A stretch of DNA of 37,183 bases from JBMOPD01 sp049323615 (GTDB lineage: Bacteria; Bacillota; Desulfotomaculia; Desulfotomaculales; Desulfocucumaceae), in contig JBMOPD010000068.1 in NCBI GenBank assembly GCA_049323615.1, positions 1 to 37,183 of the forward strand. Direction: 5' to 3'. The translations under genes and the position numbers were made by a program. Shown piece after piece: positions 15,587-21,535 of the stretch; the first letter of the stretch is position 1; every line of letters begins with the position of its first letter. Below the pieces are notes generated by a model, which searched no databases, was not told the DNA's origin, and saw only the letters and a list, made by a program, of their open reading frames with translations.

Positions 15587-15677
15587 ATGACCCTGCCGGG
15601 TAAATCCACTGCTATCAGGTATTTAACAATGGATAGTGACTATATAATTGGGCACTGTGCTTAAGGAAGGAGATTAA

Positions 15678-16067
15678 ATGTTTATCCGGTGGAAAGGAAA
15701 ATACGCTTACCTGGAGCAGCGCTACCTCGGTAATGAGGGCAAAGTAAAATCAAAGACCCGGTACCTTGGCAAAAACCCTCTGGAAGTATTGAAAAAAATG
15801 CTCGCTGCGGGCCAAATAAAACAGCAGGAATATGAAAAAATCGTTCAATGTGAGTTGGATGGCATCTTAAAACCTACCGCCGATGGCAGTCTCGGCATTA
15901 CCGAAGGCCCGTTCGGACTTCACAAAAACACAAAAGTTTCTCTATTCTTCCAGGGCCAGTGGCTGGAAGGCAAGGTGGGAAAAGACGACTATGGCTGGTA
16001 TCTGGTGGATGACAGCGGCCATTTGCTTGGTTTGCGCCCTGGAATGAGAGTACGGATACTAACCTGA
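15678..16067 (+). CDS. IS21 passenger gene, DUF5348-like small protein
   Basis: The protein has 129 residues with AAGGAAGGAG before the ATG. The N-terminus, FIRWKGKYAYLEQRYLGNEG and then KTRYLGKNP, resembles the start of IS1634/IS4-type proteins and many small phage-like proteins. The C-terminus, WLEGKVGKDDYGWYLVDDSG then LGLRPGMRVRIL, fits a DUF5348-like domain. Function is unknown. It lies 91 bases after istB inside the IS ends, so it moves with the element. Confidence 0.6.
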   Translation: MFIRWKGKYAYLEQRYLGNEGKVKSKTRYLGKNPLEVLKKMLAAGQIKQQEYEKIVQCELDGILKPTADGSLGITEGPFGLHKNTKVSLFFQGQWLEGKVGKDDYGWYLVDDSGHLLGLRPGMRVRILT

Positions 16068-16207
16068 TTGCCCTGGCTTGAAATACCCAAATATACGCCC
16101 TTAATTTGAAAACGCAAGGAGTGTGCAGTTAATTGAGAAGCCTGACAAAAGGTGTAACACGTGAGAAACCGGAGCTGGTTTTTGTGCTGTGGGTAGAGCG
16201 TAAAACA

Positions 16208-16474
16208 ATGACAGCCAATAATATTCAAGATGGTTCCGGCTTTTTGGCATGCGACCTCTGCAACAAACAGATTGATTGGGACCCGTTTCCGGTGATTGAT
16301 TATCCATCTGATGAGGAATTGGCCGACCCGGATTATGTTCCCGTGGGAGATAATGCACTCTGTAGGTCCTGTGCTATTAAAGAGTATGGCCTTAAAGCTG
16401 GTGATGCCGGCAATGTTGATCGCTTGTGGATATGCTTTGATGTCACCGGATCTGATAAGGCTGGTGGTGCCTGA
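16208..16474 (+). CDS. IS21 passenger gene, CxxC zinc-binding-like protein
   Basis: The protein has 88 residues from the ATG at 16208 (weak ribosome site; a TTG at 16133 would add 25 residues). ACDLCNKQIDWDPFPVIDYP and then ALCRSCAIKEYGLKAG give a CxxC...CxxC pair, as in treble-clef or zinc-ribbon proteins. The family is not recognised. It is the second passenger gene and is followed within ten bases by a large nested hairpin. Confidence 0.5.
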   Translation: MTANNIQDGSGFLACDLCNKQIDWDPFPVIDYPSDEELADPDYVPVGDNALCRSCAIKEYGLKAGDAGNVDRLWICFDVTGSDKAGGA

Positions 16475-16482
16475 ATCAAACC

Positions 16483-16640
16483 GGGCAGCCGCCCTTGACG
16501 TGGAGCCTCGCCGCCCATGTTTCGCGGGCCAGGGTGGAGGCCACCGCTGCGCTTTGTGGCCCCCACCGGCAGGAGGTAGGTTAACATGGGCGGATTCTCC
16601 ACGTAAAGGGTCTCCGCTTCGCTCCGATGAACGGCTGCCC
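16483..16640. other. Large nested hairpin in IS21 passenger region, possible structured RNA
   Basis: Four stems nest on one axis: GGGCAGCCG/CGGCTGCCC (16483-16491 with 16632-16640), ACGTGGAG/CTCCACGT (16498-16505 with 16597-16604, with CCCTT and AAGGG extending it), CCGCCCATGTT/AACATGGGCGG (16511-16521 with 16583-16593), and GGTGGAGGCCAC/GTGGCCCCCACC (16533-16544 with 16556-16567). The total is about 158 nt. It could be an RNA, a palindromic mobile repeat, or a transcription block. Confidence 0.55.
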
Positions 16641-16777
16641 TGGTGTTTGTTCATAACATCCGGCCCATGCTTATGATGGGGGTGCGAGACAGTTTTTCGG
16701 TGCTAACAGGTGGTGATAACCAGCAGTAAATTTATTACATATTTTCCATGTCAGAAAGTACCATTTGCCCTTAAGGG

Positions 16778-16828
16778 GTGGTCCCCTTTTTGTTGGTCAA
16801 GTGGTCCCCTTTTTGATTGACAAAAGCA
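16778..16828. repeat. IS21 right end with two motif copies
   Basis: Two copies of GTGGTCCCCTTTTT (16778-16791 and 16801-16814), inverted relative to the left end. Confidence 0.8.
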
Positions 16829-16833
16829 AGGGG
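16829..16833. repeat. Target site duplication, right copy (AGGGG)
   Basis: AGGGG directly follows the CA end of the IS21 element and matches the left copy at 13177-13181. Confidence 0.85.
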
Positions 16834-17111
16834 TTTCGCCGTTTCCACCGGCCTGCCTGATAGAAGACCGGTTCAACTACATTGACCCCCTTTTCCCCGG
16901 CCGCCGCAAGCGATCGGCCAATCTCTTCCAGAACCGCCGCCGCTAAAAAGCAGGCCACGCTTTTCCGGAAGTCCGGATCCCTCACAAAAGTCCTGACAAA
17001 AAGCAATGCCACTGTATAGAGCGCGGGGCCCCGGCCGGCCCCCGCTCCAGTCACCTCCCGCAACTGGTTTTCGGTGGGCCCGCCGGCGGCCTTTTCCCAT
17101 TTCCAAGGCAA
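16829..17111 (-). pseudogene. 5' part of gene broken by IS21 insertion
   Basis: The frame reads LYTVALLFVRTFVRDPDF, then SVACFLAAAVLEEIGRSL, and ends RWKRRNP at the IS junction. The start is uncertain: a TTG at 17111 has no ribosome site, and a GC-rich palindrome lies at 17111-17133. A start near LREVTGAG may be the true one. It would have been the first gene after the repeat-RNA leader and terminator. Confidence 0.7.
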
Positions 17112-17149
17112 ATCCCCCGGGCGCCGGGGGATTTAATGTATTTCAACAG

Positions 17150-17168
17150 TGCCGGCTTCCCGCCGGCA
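17150..17168. other. GC-rich hairpins at the cassette start
   Basis: GTGCCGGC pairs with GCCGGCAC around a short loop, and a second near-perfect palindrome (AATCCCCC...GGGGGATT) covers 17111-17133. They lie between the terminator and the disrupted gene's start and match the hairpin style of other gaps in the cassette. Confidence 0.4.
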
Positions 17169-17178
17169 CCGGGGTTTT

Positions 17179-17222
17179 AAAAAAGAAAGGCGACCTTCCC
17201 TGAATCAAGAAAGTCGCCTTAA
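17179..17222 (-). terminator. Factor-independent terminator after the repeat RNA
   Basis: AAGGCGAC (17187-17194) pairs with GTCGCCTT (17213-17220). On the minus strand it is followed by TCTTTTTT, a strong intrinsic terminator. It ends, or conditionally attenuates, the transcript that carries the 80-base repeats. Confidence 0.72.
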
Positions 17223-17513
17223 TCTCATGTTTATGGAGGCATGTTAGGTTCTGCCCATAAAATTTGTGTCGCCGCGTGCGGTTTACCGCACCGCAACTCT
17301 GCCCCTTGACGGAACAGCATGCGCCTCCGGAACGGAGGGATCGTGTTGCCGCACCCTTAAAAGCTAAAGCCGGCAACTCTGCCTTTAAATAGGCAGTATG
17401 GTCCGCCCGGACGGGCGGAAAATCATTGCCGCACACGGTACAATCACACTGTGCAGCTCCGCCCCGATTCGGGGCGGCATTGGCCTCCCGGGTGGGAGGG
17501 ATCACTTAGCCTT
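17179..17513 (-). ncRNA. Candidate structured RNA: three tandem units between promoter and terminator
   Basis: A predicted transcript of about 335 nt starts near 17513 and ends at the terminator. It holds three units of exactly 80 bases. Each has a closing stem (for example GCAAC/GTTGC in one copy, CGGCAA/TTGCCG in another), a first hairpin and a second hairpin, giving a three-way junction. Hairpin stems differ in sequence but keep pairing: CCTCCG/CGGAGG, CCGCCC/GGGCGG and CCTCCC/GGGAGG. A small GTGCGG/CCGCAC hairpin follows the last unit. No protein frame explains this conservation. It could be a small RNA or a tandem cis-regulator of the cassette. I do not recognise a known riboswitch consensus. 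Confidence 0.62.
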
Positions 17514-17520
17514 ATTGAAA
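17281..17520. repeat. Three tandem 80-bp structured repeats
   Basis: The units are 17281-17360, 17361-17440 and 17441-17520. GCAACTCTGCC occurs at 17294 and 17374, and GCAGCTCCGCC at 17454, at exact 80-base spacing. Unit ends share TTGCCGCAC in two copies. A possible degenerate fourth unit lies at about 17247-17275 (TTCTGCCCAT and GTGTCGCCGC). Confidence 0.75.
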
Positions 17521-17549
17521 TAATAACCAGGACACATAATATTTGTCAA
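17520..17549 (-). promoter_or_regulatory. Sigma-A-type promoter for the repeat RNA
   Basis: On the minus strand a perfect TTGACA (17544-17549) is followed by an 18-base spacer and TATTAT (17520-17525). Transcription would start near 17513, just before the first repeat unit. Confidence 0.65.
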
Positions 17550-17628
17550 TATATTTTAAAATTTCCGGAAAAATCACTGTTTCGCTCACGATGCTATTGG
17601 CTACGTGTATCAATATCCTCTTGCTACT

Positions 17629-18018
17629 CTATGCCTGAGCCATAGGAGTTAAAGTCATTTCATAAAAATTTAATATAGCTTTGGCCTGTTCTAGAATATC
17701 CATGCCAACAATCGCATCAATTTCAAACCCATACTGCATGGCTCCAACGTCAACCTTGAAATTCTTCAAGGTAGCAGTGTCCAGGATAATACTTTCTACA
17801 TTCTTCTCATAAACGGATTCGACGCCGCCAACTCCACGCACCAGGCTTAATTTATCATCTGGCTGAGGTCCCAGCCCCAAACCTATAGCAGCTTCGGTTG
17901 AAATAATTGTTGTGGCCGAGCCTGTATCAATTAAGACCTTAGAAAGCTTAATCCTTTTGTCTCCATTGAAAAACTCAATTTCAGTAAATGGTAGTCCATA
18001 GTCGTAATACAGTCTCAA
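17629..18018 (-). CDS. Retropepsin-like aspartic protease
   Basis: The protein has 129 residues from a TTG that overlaps the upstream stop (TTGA), with GGAGTGAGGG just before. KVLIDTGSATTIIST is the DTGS/A active-site loop near residue 35, and FEIDAIVGMDILEQAKAILNF matches the second conserved region (the flap-and-GMDIL motif) of bacterial clan AA retropepsins. One DTG per chain implies a homodimer. Substrate is unknown. It is translationally coupled to the small gene upstream. Confidence 0.8.
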   Translation of the reverse strand: MRLYYDYGLPFTEIEFFNGDKRIKLSKVLIDTGSATTIISTEAAIGLGLGPQPDDKLSLVRGVGGVESVYEKNVESIILDTATLKNFKVDVGAMQYGFEIDAIVGMDILEQAKAILNFYEMTLTPMAQA

Positions 18019-18278
18019 CTTATTGCCCTCACTCCTGTCCAATGTCTTTCTTTCACGTTCAACGCAGGGCGTGAAGTATGGACAACATAGTATTCCTTTT
18101 CAGGATGGGCCTTGTGGAGTTGCACATACCGGCGTAATGCTCCGTTATTATCCTCACCAAATACTTCAACAAGCTGAATGTTTTCTATGATCCGGTCGTC
18201 ACCTTCTGTATGGGCTTCAACTGCTTCAATAATTACCCATTGCTGCGGAGTGGTTTTCTTTAAATCATCCCAACGCAT
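18015..18278 (-). CDS. Small partner protein of the retropepsin-like protease
   Basis: The protein has 87 residues from the ATG at 18278 (GGAGTG 8 bases upstream). MRWDDLKKTTPQQWVIIEAV, LRRYVQLHKAHPEKEYYVVHTSRPAL is a pattern seen in clostridial proteins encoded beside small aspartic proteases. It could be the substrate, a chaperone or an antitoxin. The overlap with the protease gene implies equal synthesis. Confidence 0.65.
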   Translation of the reverse strand: MRWDDLKKTTPQQWVIIEAVEAHTEGDDRIIENIQLVEVFGEDNNGALRRYVQLHKAHPEKEYYVVHTSRPALNVKERHWTGVRAIS

Positions 18279-18767
18279 ATAATTCACTCCATTCTTGTTT
18301 CTTGCGTCCCGGGTTTCTCAAGCGGCCTTCCTCAGGTTTTGCACTCATTTTTTGAGGCTCCTTCCGTCTGAAGCGGGATACCCCTATATGTATTATCGCA
18401 TATTACCGTAAAAAAGTAATTCCTTCTCTCTTGGGGTACCAGCAAACTAAAATATAGAGGAATGGCCTTTTGTAAGATTATACCATTAACTTTACTCACC
18501 CTCAACTATTCCCATTATAGTGGCGACGGTGCGGTAATATGGGGAATTAGGCCGGGAAGCGACATGCTTCCCCTTCAGGAAATTCTCTGGGGGCCTTCAG
18601 TTCATCGCCTATTAGAGGCAACCGGTTAAGCCGCTATTTCATGATGAATTCCAGCTTCCACCCGCCAAATGCTGTCAGGGGCTGAGTGGTATTACCGTTG
18701 GTGAAATCACAGTCATCGCAGTCTCTTTGCTAGTAGACAGCTTTATAAATCTACAGTCAAGATGCAT
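18279..18767. other. Gene-free gap between the protease pair and the defence operon
   Basis: About 490 bases with no credible gene. Inverted CATATTACCG (18399-18408) and CGGTAATATG (18532-18541) are present 123 bases apart. No terminator is seen at the end of the defence operon. The region between is moderately AT-rich, and nothing else stands out. Confidence 0.5.
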
Positions 18768-19532
18768 TTACTTGGGTTTATCCTCCTTCCGCAAAATCAC
18801 CAACTCGTCGTCCAGGCCGTGGCGTAAAAGTTCAAGGCGAGGAGACGTTACTAGTAGGCTCTCTGCGGATAAATGCTTGATACGAAACGGGAATAGACCC
18901 GTACTTTCCACCAAATCCTTCAGTGGTGCACATCCGTTAGACCTAGTATGTAAAGATGCTTCAATCAACCACGAGGCAATTTGGGGATCCTCAATGGACA
19001 GAGACAGCCCCTGGCTGTAAACTCCTTTAGTGCCTACTTCGCTGAGAACACCCCAATCAATGAAAGAGCGTAGTACGCGGCGGGCCGCTCTGGATACCGT
19101 CTCCCGCTCACCGTATTGCTCCCGTATACGACGTTGAATGTGTGCTGCGGTTACGGAGCCTTGAAGTTTCAGGAAACGACCAACGTGGCTTGCTACTGAC
19201 GCCCAAAACGGATAAACAGCCATGACCATTCCCCAATGAACCGCTATCCGGTCAGTGCGGGGAATGCGTTTTAGCAGTTCAAGGCCGTCAATTCGCAGGG
19301 CCTCGATTTCATGCGGAACATTAAGCCAAACCTTCATCAGGATCGTAATAATCTTCTCGCGGTTACCGCGTTCGGCTTCACCACCAATGGACACCTTGTC
19401 CTTTAGGAGTTCCTGTAATGATTCATTAATAGCGGGCTTATCGTTGCCTGCCAAGACAAGGTTTGCAGTAATTTCAAGCCATTCCAGCCGAACCCGCTGA
19501 CTAAAACCGACTTGATTTATACGACTGTTCAT
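18768..19532 (-). CDS. Last gene of the BREX operon, BrxA-position protein
   Basis: The protein has 254 residues and starts at ATG overlapping the pglZ stop in ATGA. It is helical, with LEWLEITANLVLAGNDKPAI near the start and a winged-helix-like region around AHIQRRIREQYGERETVSRAARRVLRSFIDWG. In known type 3 BREX the last gene is brxA (DUF1819), a small helical protein. The layout and general pattern agree, but I cannot confirm the family from motif alone. It could be a different BREX accessory DNA-binding protein. Confidence 0.6.
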   Translation of the reverse strand: MNSRINQVGFSQRVRLEWLEITANLVLAGNDKPAINESLQELLKDKVSIGGEAERGNREKIITILMKVWLNVPHEIEALRIDGLELLKRIPRTDRIAVHWGMVMAVYPFWASVASHVGRFLKLQGSVTAAHIQRRIREQYGERETVSRAARRVLRSFIDWGVLSEVGTKGVYSQGLSLSIEDPQIASWLIEASLHTRSNGCAPLKDLVESTGLFPFRIKHLSAESLLVTSPRLELLRHGLDDELVILRKEDKPK

Positions 19533-21535
19533 ATGACTTTCCTTTCAATCTGGATAAGAGGAACGATAAGTTCCTCTATAGAAATACCTCCGTGACAAAC
19601 AACACGTTCTCCCTCGCTTACGAATGCCTGCCGGGCCGGTGCAATAAGCGGAAGGAAAGTATCAGGTAAGCCTACCGGTTCCCATTCTAAAGCAGCGGGA
19701 AAACGCTCTTCTACCTTACCCCGAAGAATCTTATCGGAATAGATACGCACCCGCTCACCCCGTAAATCAGCCACCGCGCCTTCAGCAGGACATCCACAGC
19801 CTGTAGCTTCAATATTGCCGTGGTCAGAAGTGAGGAAAACATTAAAACCTCGATCTAGCAGAACATCCAGAAACTTAGCTAGGTATAGTTGCTCTACCCA
19901 CTGCCGGACTTGATTATACATGCCGGCAGTACCTAGTTCCATACCATGCATAATTTTATCTACCTTATCTATAACTAGCCCGGCAACTCTTACCTTAGGT
20001 TGGGAGAGCAATTCCTCCATACGCTCAAGGCTACCGTCACCCAACCCCTTGGCGTATACAACCTCGTTAAAGGAAAACCCTTGATCTGCCCAAAACTGCG
20101 TCCATAGGGCCTCTTCTTTATTAGTAGTCTGTAAGCTGTTTGGGAAAAAGATGGGGGGCTTGCCAGCAAAAGCAGCCTGGCGCGAGACCGATGTATTCGA
20201 AGGAATCCAGGCAAATATAGTGTTTTCGCGAAATAGCAAATCGGGTCGTCGTGTTGCCAGTGTCTCTCGAACAACTATCCATTGGTCAAGAGAGAGTCCA
20301 TCCACCAATAACATGGCCATCTTGGAGTTCCGGACCTCCCCCGCATAACGTGCCAGAAATCGCGGGAGATGGTGAAGCATGACCGGGGGGACAGGCGGAA
20401 GGTTGATAAGCCCAGCGTATCTCTTGATCAACCATGAGGTGAACGAAGTATCCACCTGATTTTGCAGAATGTTGATGCTTTGAATTGCTTCCTCATTGAT
20501 GGTACTCATCTGTTCATGGTTCATCATAGTAAGTTTAGCCCACCCTCGGGCAAAGTTGAACCATTCCCCGTGTCTTGCATCCTCGGCCGGAATGGAGCAC
20601 CTAAGATTATCGATGAGCTTTGTTAAGCGACAGTGCCTTTCTTCAGCTTCATTGGTTTGAACACCTATGCCTACCCAGGTTTTGGAAAGTTTATCCGCAT
20701 GATCGTGAGATACGGAATGCAAAAGACCTTCCAGGAACATATTGTCCATGTAAACCCAGATGTCATGATGATCAAAGGGTAGGTTGACGGGACCACTAAT
20801 TGCCAAGTTGTACGGCTTTTCGTCCTCCTGGACACTCGGTTCCCTTTCTTTTACCATACAGTCGAGAAAGACCGGCCAACGCTCTTGGAGAAACGTAAAG
20901 AAAACCTCCCGGTCCGGGATGATAGTTTCCAGCGGCCAGTCATCAAAAGACTCGTTTTGGCGTAGAAGTTGGATGAATCGTTCGTCGAGGACAGATGGTA
21001 TACGCTGTCCACGATAATGGCGCCTAAGCAGTACACGGAGCAGGTCGGATGGCTGCTTTATGAGCTCGGGCGCAACTTCGAAGACGTGTCGGAGAACAAA
21101 CTCCTTCGTGGCGTTATCCCCGAGCGGTCCAGGCGCATGTCTTCTTTGGGCATCATATAAAACATCAAGGTCACCCCGATCCAAGGATGTTAGAACTGGA
21201 TAGCTGAGATTAGGGAATATGTCGCTAAGACTAAAAGATAGCCTGCGACCTGCTTGCAGCAGATCAAACGGTAAAGAGCTTAAATCGCTGGCCTGGGCCC
21301 GTAATACAACCACGAGGTCCGTCTGTTCGCCCCGATCCCAGCGGGAACGGAACTTCAATTCATAGGCATAGCGGAAAGCGACGTGATCTTCGAAGGTAAT
21401 CAGCTCAAAGCCCCTCTCCCGAATGCTTTCGAGGATTCTTTCCTCTAGCAGGAGAGCGTCTGGGTCGGCTACAAGGGTAAGCCTAGTAACCTTGGGAGTG
21501 AACTCCTTGAGAATTTCATCGCGCCAGCTAATCAT
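19529..21535 (-). CDS. pglZ: BREX PglZ, alkaline phosphatase superfamily domain protein
   Basis: The protein has 668 residues. The start ATG at 21535 overlaps the helicase stop, with AAGGGTGA upstream. The N-terminal half (1-390) is a helical region; the PglZ domain begins near residue 405 at KMAMLLVDGLSLDQWIVVRE, which carries the metal-binding Asp, and continues through VFLTSDHGNIEATGCG, the second metal site. The C-terminus ends with a VCHGGISIEELIVPLIQI segment typical of PglZ. PglZ is the BREX marker gene; it interacts with other BREX proteins and is needed for phage exclusion. Confidence 0.93.
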   Translation of the reverse strand: MISWRDEILKEFTPKVTRLTLVADPDALLLEERILESIRERGFELITFEDHVAFRYAYELKFRSRWDRGEQTDLVVVLRAQASDLSSLPFDLLQAGRRLSFSLSDIFPNLSYPVLTSLDRGDLDVLYDAQRRHAPGPLGDNATKEFVLRHVFEVAPELIKQPSDLLRVLLRRHYRGQRIPSVLDERFIQLLRQNESFDDWPLETIIPDREVFFTFLQERWPVFLDCMVKEREPSVQEDEKPYNLAISGPVNLPFDHHDIWVYMDNMFLEGLLHSVSHDHADKLSKTWVGIGVQTNEAEERHCRLTKLIDNLRCSIPAEDARHGEWFNFARGWAKLTMMNHEQMSTINEEAIQSINILQNQVDTSFTSWLIKRYAGLINLPPVPPVMLHHLPRFLARYAGEVRNSKMAMLLVDGLSLDQWIVVRETLATRRPDLLFRENTIFAWIPSNTSVSRQAAFAGKPPIFFPNSLQTTNKEEALWTQFWADQGFSFNEVVYAKGLGDGSLERMEELLSQPKVRVAGLVIDKVDKIMHGMELGTAGMYNQVRQWVEQLYLAKFLDVLLDRGFNVFLTSDHGNIEATGCGCPAEGAVADLRGERVRIYSDKILRGKVEERFPAALEWEPVGLPDTFLPLIAPARQAFVSEGERVVCHGGISIEELIVPLIQIERKVI

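Larger units (their letters stand above)
13182..16828 (+). mobile_element. IS21-family insertion sequence with passenger genes
   Basis: The element is 3647 bp. It starts TGTATTTGCTAATC and ends in a sequence whose complement begins TGCTTTTGTCAATC; the 28-base ends match at 22 positions and share AAAAGGGGACCAC. This motif is repeated inside each end (13229-13243 and 16778-16791), as is typical of IS21 transposase binding sites. It carries istA and istB, then about 1.2 kb of passenger DNA (two small genes and a nested hairpin), longer than a usual IS21 (2-2.6 kb). A 5-bp AGGGG duplication flanks it. Confidence 0.93.

Noticed and set aside
17281..17520. CRISPR array at the 80-base tandem repeats
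   Set aside because: Three units with divergent stems and no repeat-spacer alternation; the pattern fits folded RNA units.
17281..17520. tRNA genes in the 80-base units
   Set aside because: No T-loop, anticodon arm or acceptor layout matches a tRNA.
18399..18541. Inverted CATATTACCG/CGGTAATATG pair as mobile element ends
   Set aside because: No gene lies between, there are no flanking duplications, and the arms are only ten bases.
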